A DNA stretch of 64,000 nt. Origin: Eubacteriales bacterium. GTDB taxonomy: Bacteria; Bacillota; Clostridia; Oscillospirales; CAG-382. The DNA lies in NCBI GenBank assembly GCA_028705495.1, contig JAQWDK010000001.1, positions 62,001-126,000 on the forward strand, written 5' to 3'. Below are positions 28,285 to 36,183 of the stretch, piece by piece; position 1 is the first letter of the stretch; every line of letters begins with the position of its first letter. The translations under genes and the position numbers were made by a program. The notes under the pieces were generated by a model. The model searched no databases. It worked only from the letters and a program-made list of their open reading frames with translations, and was not told the origin of the DNA.

Positions 28285-30270
28285 TTATAATACTTTTATA
28301 GTAATGCCCTTATCGCGCAGGGTCAATTTCACATTGCTTTTATCTTCACTACTATTAAAGCATTGGTCGGCGAACACGATGCGTCCCGGTGCGTAGTCCG
28401 CCATGATTGCCGCGTCTTCCACGGTAATGTTCAGCGCAAGGCAGACGATGAACTTCACATCTGTGCCGACACCGTAGACCTGTCTGCTGTTCGGCAAGTC
28501 GATTGCCACAATCGGCTCACACAAATCCTGTCCCAATTTAAGCATGACCTCATAGACCACATCCACATTGGATCGGTCGGGCTTAAGGATATCGAGCATT
28601 CCAAGCAGACGTTGCTCAAATTCTATCACGGCGTTCTCGCCTGTGAGGGGAGAAGAATCCCATTGTTTAAGATTGGAAGAATCCAGCTTGAACACACGGA
28701 AACCCACATCCATCGGTGCTTTTTCATCTTCACCGAGCGTGACTTGTCCGTCTGTTTCGGTCAGCTTCTTTCCGGCGCGGCGAATGCGTTCCTTACCGAT
28801 TTCGCAGATGGTTGCATAACCCGCTTTGGCGGCTTCGCTGTTTTCATCGCAGATCTCGGGGAGCTGCACAAGGATGAAGCGACGGTTGCCGCCGTCATCA
28901 GCGTTAAGCTGCATAACGGCGTGGGCGGTGGTAGCGGAGCCGGAGAAGAAGTCAAGGATGATTTCACCATTGTTTGGCTCTGAAACGTAAGCTATAAGTT
29001 TTTTTATATCATCAATGCTTTTCGGATTTTCAAATACCCGAACATTATCAAAAATCTTCATAAAATCCATCGTAGCCGTTTGCGCATAGCTAAAAGTAAC
29101 ACTGCGCATAACCTGTTTATCGGAATCAAACAGGTTCCGACGGATTCGTGGTAAGGTCGTCTCATCTACACCGAAAACAACACGTCCAGCCTCTATTTCT
29201 TCCTGCATCCTTCGCGGGTTTGGAAATCTCCATCCAGCATCGGGACATTTGCAAGGTTTACAGGTAACAGGATGAAGAACCTCATATTTGGGGCCACCAC
29301 CACCCGGCCAACTGATATTTCCATCATCACGATAAGGGCCTTTTTCATCTACCCGCGTAAAACGGGCAAGCGGCTTGCGTTCATCGTCATCAGGCCAAGA
29401 AGCATATAGGGATTTTAAGCCCTCGTTGACTTTTACCCAATCATCGTTGTGAAGTTGGCGTAAACGCTCAAATTCTTCTCTTACTTCATCCACACCTTCT
29501 TTGTTTGCACGAAAAACAATTCCACTTTCGGCTATTGTTGCTGCACTTTTGAAATAAACCAGCATATATTCGTGGCCAACAGAGAAGTATTTGGCATCAT
29601 TTTTTCTGTTCTTATCATAAACAAGGCATGCAACAAAGTTTTCTTCTCCGAATATCTCGTTACAGAGTTTTTTCAAGTTCTCGATCTCAGCATCGTCAAT
29701 ACTGATAAATATAACCCCGTCATCCCGCAGCAAATTTGCCGCCAGACGCAGACGGGGGAGCATCATATTCAGCCAATTGGTGTGAAACCGTCCCATGCTT
29801 TCGGGGTTGCTTTTGGTAGTCTGCTGGGTAATCTCACGATACCGTGCCAACGGGTCGGCAAAGTCATCGGCATAAACAAAATCGTTGCCCGTGTTGTAGG
29901 GCGGGTCGATATAAATCATTTTGACCTTGCGGTAATAGCTGGTTTGCAACAGCTTTAATACCTCAAGGTTATCGCCCTCTATGTAAAGGTTCTGCGTGGT
30001 ATCCCAATCCACGGATTCCTCCGGGCAGGGGCGGAGCGTACCCGTGCTGCGTTTGCCCGCAAGCTGCAACGCTTCCTGCTTGCCTTTCCAGCGGAACTCA
30101 TATTTCTCACGGTCGTTCTCGTCCAGCGTATTAAAAGTCCCCAACAGCCCCAACAGCTTACGTTCGTCCAGCTTGCCCTCCACAAAGCATTGCGGAAACA
30201 CAGCCCGTAGCTTGTCCTGCTCGGCGGCGGCAATATCCATAGAAAGCCCGTCTAATTTCGCGTTATCCAT
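28285..30270 (-). CDS. mod: Type III restriction-modification methyltransferase, Mod subunit
   Basis: 661 residues of the beta-class N6-adenine/N4-cytosine methyltransferases. The catalytic motif IYIDPPYNTGNDF lies at about 120-132, before the SAM-binding motif ILDFFSGSATTAHAV at about 436-450. Between them is a variable target-recognition region (about 210-400) containing SWPGGGGPKYEVLHP and cysteines CKPCKCPD. Mod determines the recognition site and protects host DNA; with Res it forms the restriction complex. The ATG overlaps the stop of the Abi gene by one base (TAATG). No simple repeats that would suggest phase variation were seen in the coding region. Confidence 0.93.
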   Translation of the reverse strand: MDNAKLDGLSMDIAAAEQDKLRAVFPQCFVEGKLDERKLLGLLGTFNTLDENDREKYEFRWKGKQEALQLAGKRSTGTLRPCPEESVDWDTTQNLYIEGDNLEVLKLLQTSYYRKVKMIYIDPPYNTGNDFVYADDFADPLARYREITQQTTKSNPESMGRFHTNWLNMMLPRLRLAANLLRDDGVIFISIDDAEIENLKKLCNEIFGEENFVACLVYDKNRKNDAKYFSVGHEYMLVYFKSAATIAESGIVFRANKEGVDEVREEFERLRQLHNDDWVKVNEGLKSLYASWPDDDERKPLARFTRVDEKGPYRDDGNISWPGGGGPKYEVLHPVTCKPCKCPDAGWRFPNPRRMQEEIEAGRVVFGVDETTLPRIRRNLFDSDKQVMRSVTFSYAQTATMDFMKIFDNVRVFENPKSIDDIKKLIAYVSEPNNGEIILDFFSGSATTAHAVMQLNADDGGNRRFILVQLPEICDENSEAAKAGYATICEIGKERIRRAGKKLTETDGQVTLGEDEKAPMDVGFRVFKLDSSNLKQWDSSPLTGENAVIEFEQRLLGMLDILKPDRSNVDVVYEVMLKLGQDLCEPIVAIDLPNSRQVYGVGTDVKFIVCLALNITVEDAAIMADYAPGRIVFADQCFNSSEDKSNVKLTLRDKGITIKVL

Positions 30271-31220
30271 TATAAAATCCTCCCGTTTTGTTCTTCGTAG
30301 GTTTCCCAGATAAACAGGACAGCGGCAACCGTTGACCCAACTGCCAATCTTGCATGTCGAGGCGCAAGTCCTTTGAATTTTGCATCTTTGCCATGTCCGC
30401 TTCCGTATGAGTTGCGCAACTCAGCCATTGACTGAGAAATAACCGCGAGATTTCCCAATAATTTTTTGATTGTTCCGCTTGCCTTTGCTGAATCGCTTAT
30501 GTGACTTGGAGTTAATTTTAGCAAATCACAAGTTTCTTTCGTCAGCTTAATTACATCCCAATTTTCATCAATTTCTGCACCCATTTCGGACATTATGGTT
30601 TTACAGCAATTTTCAAACAATTCTTTTGCTTTACCTATTGCATCAGCAGGGCTTTTTTCGACGGATTCGTCCATAATCCGTATTTGTACGTCTATATAGT
30701 TAGAATTGAATTTATTAGCAAGACTTTTAACCTGCGTTTCTATAACAGTATTTTTGGCTCCAGATTTCCTCCAACCATATTTAGGCCTGCCAGATATATG
30801 AGATTCTTCGTATAACTCATATCCATCAGCGTTAATTAACCCGTTGACCAAAGCCAATAATGTTTGCCACTTATTGCGTTCAATACGGACGGCGGGGTGA
30901 AATGTTTCACATATAAAGCGTAACCAGTCTTCATCATCAGAAGACTTCACCAGAAATCGCTTATCATTGAAAACCCAATCGCCTTCCCAGTCATCATTAT
31001 TTACAGTGTGCTGCCATATATCTCCGCTCGCATTTTTGTAGCGACCATCATAGGACGGCAGATTATCTAAATCGTATAAACGTGATAAAAATTCAGGTTC
31101 ATTGAGTCTGCCACTCCAGTAGCACTTAGCATTCTCGCCAGTGTCTGGGTCAATAAATCCGATTAAATACAAATCAACAATATCCTGTTTCGTAAGTTCA
31201 CTTAGCTGATTTGGCATCAT
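30270..31220 (-). CDS. Abortive-infection family protein with Abi_C-like C-terminus
   Basis: 316 residues. The C-terminal ~90 residues match the Abi_C pattern: LGNLAVISQSMAELRNSYG followed by SGHGKDAKFKGLAPRHARLAVGST (RNxYGxGHG at about 266-274), which resembles a HEPN-type RNase active segment (R then H). The N-terminal region (KCYWSGRLNEPEFLSRLYDL, FICETFHPAVR) is like the N-terminal domains paired with Abi_C in AbiJ-type proteins. It is probably a phage-defence toxin that acts when the restriction barrier fails (inference). It is coupled to mod by one base and to a 40-codon frame upstream by ATGA. Confidence 0.78.
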   Translation of the reverse strand: MMPNQLSELTKQDIVDLYLIGFIDPDTGENAKCYWSGRLNEPEFLSRLYDLDNLPSYDGRYKNASGDIWQHTVNNDDWEGDWVFNDKRFLVKSSDDEDWLRFICETFHPAVRIERNKWQTLLALVNGLINADGYELYEESHISGRPKYGWRKSGAKNTVIETQVKSLANKFNSNYIDVQIRIMDESVEKSPADAIGKAKELFENCCKTIMSEMGAEIDENWDVIKLTKETCDLLKLTPSHISDSAKASGTIKKLLGNLAVISQSMAELRNSYGSGHGKDAKFKGLAPRHARLAVGSTVAAVLFIWETYEEQNGRIL

Positions 31221-31339
31221 TGATTCCCTCCCATTATTTCTATAACAAACTGCCGCTTTACCTCAGCAGTTAAATTTGCGTCCTCAATAAGCCGTTTGAT
31301 GGCATTCTCCGCTTCTACATCCAACCGTATTTCATCCAA
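31217..31339 (-). CDS. Short 40-residue frame coupled to the Abi gene (remnant or small antitoxin-like)
   Basis: From a TTG at 31339 the frame gives MDEIRLDVEAENAIKRL followed by 23 more residues and ends in ATGA, overlapping the Abi start. An in-frame TGA at 31354-31352 closes the frame upstream and no clear ribosome binding site precedes the TTG. It reads like an amphipathic, acidic C-terminal helix pair, so it may be the end of a lost gene or a tiny protein. No family recognised. Confidence 0.3.
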   Translation of the reverse strand: MDEIRLDVEAENAIKRLIEDANLTAEVKRQFVIEIMGGNQ

Positions 31340-31411
31340 AATAGCGACTGTTCACGAGTTTTCAGTTCTCGGCTGGTAGTGGATTTTTAAGAATAAAATT
31401 TTGTTATATTA

Positions 31412-31615
31412 TTAATCATCCACCAAATCCATAATATCGCCAATATTACATTCAAGAACCTTGCAGATTTTAATAAGGGACTCCATTGCTACCGGTTCAT
31501 TTCTTCCCATTTTTGAAATGGTACTTGTACTGACACCGGCAGAAATACCGAGTTTTGTTTTATTTAGTCCTTTATCAATCAAGAGCTTCCAAAGCTTATT
31601 ATAATTGATTGTCAA
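31412..31615 (-). CDS. XRE-family HTH regulator (small, Cro/CI type)
   Basis: 67 residues from the TTG at 31615, which has GAGGTG 6 bp upstream; a GTG at 31624 is also in frame but overlaps that site. The helix-turn-helix is LGISAGVSTSTISKMGRN, followed by SLIKICKVLECNIGDIMDL, the typical ending of single-domain Cro/CI proteins. It is the first gene of the minus-strand defence operon, has its own promoter at 31647-31675 and probably controls the restriction genes as a C-protein-like regulator or autorepressor (inference). Confidence 0.85.
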   Translation of the reverse strand: MTINYNKLWKLLIDKGLNKTKLGISAGVSTSTISKMGRNEPVAMESLIKICKVLECNIGDIMDLVDD

Positions 31616-31646
31616 AAAGGTCACCTCGTTCTAATTATTTTTATTT

Positions 31647-31675
31647 ATTATACCAATAATTCTTTAATAATACAA
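31647..31675 (-). promoter_or_regulatory. Sigma-A-type promoter of the XRE/defence operon
   Basis: Minus-strand TTGTAT (31675-31670) and TATAAT (31652-31647) with a 17-bp spacer, 23 bp before the GTG and 32 bp before the TTG start of the XRE gene. Confidence 0.65.
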
Positions 31676-31920
31676 CAGTATTCTTCGCTATAACAATAAT
31701 ATTACCTTAATCCGCCAGATTTATCTCGCCGTATATGCATTTTCATACGTAAAATAGTTGTATAACAATAAAGCCGGACAAATAATGCTTGTCCGGGCAG
31801 GCGTGGGGCGTTCTCCCGCATTGGGAATGGAGTTCACCGGTGTCACTGAATACATTGTTTTCGATTGCAGACGTATTTCAAATCCCGCCTTATAAACTTT
31901 TAGAATTTACGATGTAAAAT
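31676..31920. other. Non-coding stretch with a perfect 8-bp hairpin
   Basis: No gene is evident. CCGGACAA (31774-31781) and TTGTCCGG (31789-31796) form a perfect hairpin with a 7-base loop but no T-run, so it is not a normal terminator. This is the border between the defence operon and the conjugation genes. No att-like direct repeat was found by eye. Confidence 0.45.
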
Positions 31921-31952
31921 AGCGAGCGGGAAGATTTTAATCCCGTCTCGCT
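31921..31952 (-). terminator. Bidirectional terminator after the CD1108-like gene
   Basis: AGCGAGCGGGA (31921-31931) pairs with TCCCGTCTCGCT (31941-31952) apart from one bulged base. On the minus strand it comes 12 bp after the stop of the gene at 31964 and is followed by ATTTTAC; on the plus strand a run of six T follows the stem. Confidence 0.7.
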
Positions 31953-31963
31953 TTTTTATATTA

Positions 31964-33385
31964 TTACTGAATTAGAGCCGTCCACATACTCTCGTATTTG
32001 GAGGAAAGCAACTCGGCGAGCTGGGCTTTCTGTTCATAGTTAAAGGCATATTGCGCCGCCATATCATCGGCGGTTTTGCAAGTAACGGTAATATGGAGAA
32101 TGGTTCGACTTACGGTCGTTGTGGTTTCCACAAGATTCCCTTCACCATCATCGGTGACGGTTGCGACTTCAACATCTTTGGTTTCCAGCCAATATTCAAT
32201 CGTGTGCATTTCCCAAAAGATGTCTTTTAGGATTTGCTTTTTTTCCTCGGTCATGGTCGCGACTTCCTGCGCGTTGGCCGGGTCGTTTGTGGTCTTGACC
32301 GCATACACCGATAAAACCTCTTTCCATGCTGGCCGGTTGGTGGACATATAGGTGTCATCGTGGTTGTTTCCATTTTTTATTTCATTGATTTTATCGACAT
32401 ATTCGGTGTTAATTTCCGAAACCGCCTGCGACATGGTTATACCTGTTCCACTGTCCTCGCCCGAAAAGAACACACCGAATATTGAGCCGACCAACAGTCC
32501 AATCAGGCATATCACAATAATAATGACAACGGCAATCCAGCCGCCCGCCGCGATGAGCGCAACCAATCCTTTTATGGCTGCAATAATAGCTTTCACCATA
32601 GCAATCGTAGCCTTTACCACGCCTTTCGCAGCCGTAACCGCCGCTTTTGCCGCCGCTCTGGATACCTGAGCCGCCAGCTTTGCCGCTTTTGCCGCTGCTT
32701 GCGCGGTTTTTTGTGCAGCTTTGGCGGTCTGCTGTGCGGTTTTCACCGTCGTTTTAGCTGTGCGTTCGGCGGTCTTTACCGATTGCTTTACCGTCTTGAT
32801 GGTGCCTTTTCCCGTGGCTTTGGCTGTTTTCGCGGTTGTTTTGATGGTCTTTTCGGAAGCAATCGCAAAATGCTTTACTTCTCTGCTGGTTCGTACGGTC
32901 TGCTTTACGGTCTGTACCGCTTGACGACCTGCCTGCCGGGTCTGCTGTAACGTCTGTTTGGCTTGATTAACCGTCTTTTTCGCATCTATCGCGGCTTTTT
33001 GCGCTTGTTCCGCTCTGTTTTTGAGGGTGTCAGCTGTTTTCTTGGTGGTTTCGGCAGCTCTTTTTGCCTGTTCAGCCGCTTCTTTTCGCGCTTTCGGCAT
33101 CTGCTGACGCGCCTTTTGAAACTGCTCCTTTGCCCGATTGACGTTAATTGCTGCCTTCTGATGCGGGTTACTCAAACGGTGAGCCGTTTCCTCCGCTATA
33201 CTTTTTGCACCACCCTCAACCTTGTCGGAAGCGTAACCCTCAGCATTGTTGTACGGCGATTGTTGTGTGCCCTCGGCGGCATCTTTGGACTTAACAAAGG
33301 CATTTTTAACATGAGCCGTGCCGCTTGCGGTTTTATCAAGGAGTTTGATGTCCTTGACTATATTTTTCGTCTTGATTTTCGCCAC
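31964..33385 (-). CDS. CD1108-like conjugative-element membrane protein, short form without peptidase domain
   Basis: Start taken at the GTG at 33385 (GGAGG 8 bp upstream). About 473 residues. Residues 1 to about 265 are Ala/Lys/Thr/Gln-rich with repeated KTA/QTAK/KTVK units, predicted helical and highly basic. One strong transmembrane span (AGGWIAVVIIIVICLIGLLV, about 285-305) leads to an extracellular part ending ELLSSKYESMWTALIQ. In related ICE proteins of the CD1108 type an NlpC/P60 or lysozyme-like cell-wall hydrolase domain follows this point; here a stop codon and a terminator follow. It probably spans the envelope near the VirB4/VirB6-like channel. It may be truncated by the defence cargo insertion. 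Confidence 0.65.
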   Translation of the reverse strand: MAKIKTKNIVKDIKLLDKTASGTAHVKNAFVKSKDAAEGTQQSPYNNAEGYASDKVEGGAKSIAEETAHRLSNPHQKAAINVNRAKEQFQKARQQMPKARKEAAEQAKRAAETTKKTADTLKNRAEQAQKAAIDAKKTVNQAKQTLQQTRQAGRQAVQTVKQTVRTSREVKHFAIASEKTIKTTAKTAKATGKGTIKTVKQSVKTAERTAKTTVKTAQQTAKAAQKTAQAAAKAAKLAAQVSRAAAKAAVTAAKGVVKATIAMVKAIIAAIKGLVALIAAGGWIAVVIIIVICLIGLLVGSIFGVFFSGEDSGTGITMSQAVSEINTEYVDKINEIKNGNNHDDTYMSTNRPAWKEVLSVYAVKTTNDPANAQEVATMTEEKKQILKDIFWEMHTIEYWLETKDVEVATVTDDGEGNLVETTTTVSRTILHITVTCKTADDMAAQYAFNYEQKAQLAELLSSKYESMWTALIQ

Positions 33386-33625
33386 ATGATTCACCTCCAA
33401 TCTTTTTCGCTACAACCACAAGCCGATTCCCCTACGGGTGTATTCGCCAGTGGAGAGCGTTATCAATTTATCGCCATATTCGGCGCTCACACCTGTTTCA
33501 TAAAGCGAAAGATGTTTGCAACGATTTATATATTCGTTAAAGGTAACCGCATCGGCAGCATTTCTAAACTTGAAAGCGGCGGTCAAAATAACCGCCACTG
33601 TAACTGAAAACAGCTTTTCCATCAT
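33370..33625 (-). pseudogene. Class B sortase, degenerate 3' remnant
   Basis: The frame from 33625 gives the C-terminal part of a sortase B: RNAADAVTFNEYINRCKHLS, LYETGVSAEYGDKLITLST. The catalytic TLSTC cysteine is Gly here (LSTGEYTR). Shortly after, a one-base frameshift breaks the frame; in the shifted frame the expected NRLVVVAKKIGG follows. The N-terminal two thirds of the enzyme are missing, cut by the plus-strand cassette to the right. In related ICEs a class B sortase gene precedes the CD1108-like gene, as here. Certainly non-functional. Confidence 0.72.
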
Positions 33626-33959
33626 GTCTGTTCTTCGCCGGGTTTCTTATAGAAAACTTTCTTTAATCGTCCAAATGAAAACTTTTGACAAATGAAAACT
33701 CTTTCTATATAACTTTGTTTTAAACACATTCTGTAATTCAACTCTTTTCATAATATTTTGGAATACCAGACAATTTGGGAAAAAATGAAAATCTGATGGC
33801 ATGGTTACAATCTTTATAAAATTATCGTAAGATTTCTATAACAATCAAGTGAGACACCGACGAGGTAATGATTGATAAAGCCAGGGGGCCTCAGATCAAT
33901 TATAATAGTTCTTTATCAATCGCAATCCATCATAAATTATTAATTTTTCATAATACCTA
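33626..33959. other. AT-rich non-coding border of the plus-strand cassette
   Basis: No gene recognised. It contains a perfect 11-bp inverted repeat, GATTGATAAAG (33870-33880) and CTTTATCAATC (33911-33921), spaced by 30 bp, without a T-run. It marks the left border of the cassette inserted between the sortase remnant and virB4. Confidence 0.45.
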
Positions 33960-33990
33960 TTGACATTGACCCTGCGTCAACTTGTATAAT
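33960..33990 (+). promoter_or_regulatory. MerR-type promoter with 19-bp spacer and TTGAC/GTCAA operator
   Basis: TTGACA (33960-33965) and TATAAT (33985-33990) are separated by exactly 19 bp. The spacer carries the dyad TTGAC-N5-GTCAA (33966-33980). Consensus boxes with an overlong spacer are the signature of promoters that a MerR regulator activates by distortion. The start of merR lies 22 bp downstream. Confidence 0.8.
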
Positions 33991-34012
33991 AGATATATGG
34001 TGGTGATTTATT

Positions 34013-34966
34013 TTGGATTTAGTGCGAATAAATGAAGTGGTGGATGTCTACGGTATATCCAGCAGGACACTCAGATATTATGAGCAAGTAGGGATACTTT
34101 GGAGTAGCCATCCCAATAACAAATCTCAGCGGTATTATGACACGGACGCATTAGAAAGACTAAAGCAGATTATCGTACTTCGTAAACTTCAAATACCAAT
34201 TAAAGACATTGTTATCATATTCAAAAGCGAGAGTACGACAGCGTTGATTCAAGCATTTGTGGACAAGCTTGAATCGCTTGATGAAGAAATCACAGCTTTA
34301 TCGGAACTGCGCCATGTCGTAAATGATTTTCTCCAAAAAATGCTGATGATTGGAATCAAAAAAATATCCGCGATTACTTTACTATACGAGGAAACGGAAA
34401 AACGCCTTGTCCCGTCTGAAAAAAGCGAAGATTTTACCTTTGAAAAGCTATCGGAAATCAGCCGTGAGGCATTACGTCTGCATGATGTTCGCATTATACA
34501 ATTACCCCCCATGCGTTTTTTATCTTCTCGATTAAAAAGCGGACAAGTGGCAAACCTTGACGGTGGAAATATGCAGAATCTGTTTTCGAAGTACGGATTT
34601 ATACCAAAACCCGGATTGCGGAACTGTTTTTACCGAAAAGAACCGAATGATGAGTGGATCATGCTCATGCAAATACCGAATGATTACGAAAACAAAACGA
34701 GTTATTTAGATGAACCTTTTTCGGGCGGTCTATTCGCCGTCGCCAGTTCTTTCATGGAGGACTTAGATAATACTTTTATTCTCTTAAAAGACTGGATAAA
34801 TAAAAGCGACCATTATGAGCTTGATATTAATGCAGAAGGAAAATTACGATGCAATGAAATGATCGAAGAAATACTACCGTGGGATATTGCAAATATATTA
34901 AACAGATACCAACAAGATGTTTTTATACCTATACAGATGAAATATTTAAAGGAGCCAACACTATGA
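34013..34966 (+). CDS. MerR-family regulator with C-terminal effector domain
   Basis: 317 residues, starting from TTG with GGTGGTGA upstream (a GTG three codons later is possible). The N-terminal MerR winged helix is SSRTLRYYEQVGILWSS with LKQIIVLRKLQIPIKDIVII, followed by a coiled coil (KLESLDEEITALSELRHVV). The C-terminal ~170 residues (VRIIQLPPMRFLSSRL, FYRKEPNDEWIMLMQIP) look like a GyrI/SRPBCC-like ligand-binding domain. It is the intact paralog of the broken gene at 10157. It overlaps the next gene by 4 bp (ATGA) and probably autoregulates the four-gene cassette through the promoter at 33960. Confidence 0.85.
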   Translation: MDLVRINEVVDVYGISSRTLRYYEQVGILWSSHPNNKSQRYYDTDALERLKQIIVLRKLQIPIKDIVIIFKSESTTALIQAFVDKLESLDEEITALSELRHVVNDFLQKMLMIGIKKISAITLLYEETEKRLVPSEKSEDFTFEKLSEISREALRLHDVRIIQLPPMRFLSSRLKSGQVANLDGGNMQNLFSKYGFIPKPGLRNCFYRKEPNDEWIMLMQIPNDYENKTSYLDEPFSGGLFAVASSFMEDLDNTFILLKDWINKSDHYELDINAEGKLRCNEMIEEILPWDIANILNRYQQDVFIPIQMKYLKEPTL

Positions 34967-36156
34967 ATATAATGAAAATTAAGCAGACGATGCTTGACAA
35001 AGGGATTACGGTGGAAATAATGGAAAAATTTATTTTTCCGGAAACAAAGGATGAAACACCGGAGGAAAAAGTTGCATTTGCGGGCCAAATGGACAGGTTA
35101 CTCACAAAGGAGCAAATTCTTTCCATTATGGAGGAGCAGGGTTGCAGTAAGAATGAACCTACCATTGAATTTATGTCTAAGCTTAAAGATAAGCCCATCG
35201 AAGAGCGTATCAATATAATGAACGCTATGGATATAAACGAATCCGCCCGCAGTAGACTAAATGACGACGGAACATTGAGCATATTTTGGGATTTTTATGA
35301 TGAAAACGGAAAATATAGATGCGTATGTCCGATAATAAACCAATTATCAGAACCTGCAATCGTTTCACTTACCTATTGTGGTTGTTGCAGCGGACATGTG
35401 AAATATCATTTCGAGAACTTTCTTGGTGTGAAGTTGCATCTTATCGAAACGATATCCTCACCTATCAATTCCAACGGAGCAAAACAATGCGAACACCTTT
35501 TTGAAATAATTGATAAAGTGGGAAGTGGCGAATACAATTTCAAGCAAGAACAGTTAAAAAAAGTCAGTGAGGAAACCATGCGCTTTATGCGGGGAAAATA
35601 CGCGCTTGATGAAATAGGCAACGGAAAAGACGCACTTGCATTCGTCGATGGTGATGAAACTGTGTTGACCATATTCATACGCGATGGGTATTATGATTTT
35701 GCCGTTGGGCAAGAGGTTATTCTGGTTGTCAATCTCGACGCGCTCGAAAAAGTCAAAAAGATCATCCTCGCTACAAAAAAGCCAAACCGTAAACCCTTCC
35801 CGAAAACTCATATTCTCTTGGCTAATTGCGGACATCGCTGTGATCTTTGCGTACATTATAAAGGCGAAACTTCGGTAAGTGCCGACGAACGGGATTTTAT
35901 TCTAGCGTGCCACAAAGCGGTATACGGCGACTGTACTTGGGAGAAGAATTGCAACGGCTGTCATTTTCCCGATTGTACCGTAGATAGCGCGCATTGTAGA
36001 AAAGAGAAAGGCATTGATAAATGTTGGGCTTGCGAAAACTATTCTACTTGCTTGAAAACGGCTGGCTGGCCGCTTGAAATTCATACGCGCACAATTACTA
36101 CCGACCAAGTGACATGGGCGATACTGCCCTATGTGAAAGGGCAATACGGGAATTAA
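34963..36156 (+). CDS. Cys-rich protein with DUF6144-like and DUF3795-like domains
   Basis: Start at the ATG at 34963, 8 bp after AAGGAG and overlapping the merR stop. 397 residues. The N-terminal ~200 residues resemble DUF6144: CPIINQLSEPAIVSLTYCG, then CCSGHVKYHFENFLGVKL and SSPINSNGAKQCEHLFEI. The C-terminal ~95 residues are a DUF3795-like cysteine domain: NCGHRCDLCVHYKG, CNGCHFPDCT and CWACENYSTC, with at least ten cysteines, likely binding zinc or an Fe-S cluster. The middle part (GKDALAFVDGDETVLTIFI) is unassigned. Tight coupling to MerR suggests that it is induced by the same signal. Reaction unknown. Confidence 0.6.
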   Translation: MNIMKIKQTMLDKGITVEIMEKFIFPETKDETPEEKVAFAGQMDRLLTKEQILSIMEEQGCSKNEPTIEFMSKLKDKPIEERINIMNAMDINESARSRLNDDGTLSIFWDFYDENGKYRCVCPIINQLSEPAIVSLTYCGCCSGHVKYHFENFLGVKLHLIETISSPINSNGAKQCEHLFEIIDKVGSGEYNFKQEQLKKVSEETMRFMRGKYALDEIGNGKDALAFVDGDETVLTIFIRDGYYDFAVGQEVILVVNLDALEKVKKIILATKKPNRKPFPKTHILLANCGHRCDLCVHYKGETSVSADERDFILACHKAVYGDCTWEKNCNGCHFPDCTVDSAHCRKEKGIDKCWACENYSTCLKTAGWPLEIHTRTITTDQVTWAILPYVKGQYGN

Positions 36157-36183
36157 ATAACAAAAACAGGAGGCTCAGAAAAT

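Noticed and set aside
28363..28983. A 206-codon plus-strand frame opposite mod
   Set aside because: It is a shadow of the methyltransferase 3' half; no ribosome binding site or homologous pattern.
31774..31796. Rho-independent terminator
   Set aside because: The 8-bp hairpin is perfect but has no T-run on either strand; reported only as a hairpin.
32400..33200. Tandem-repeat or CRISPR-like array in the KTA/QTAK-rich region
   Set aside because: The repeats are short, imperfect and in frame, and reflect a Lys/Ala/Thr/Gln-rich helix of the CD1108-like protein; there are no spacers.
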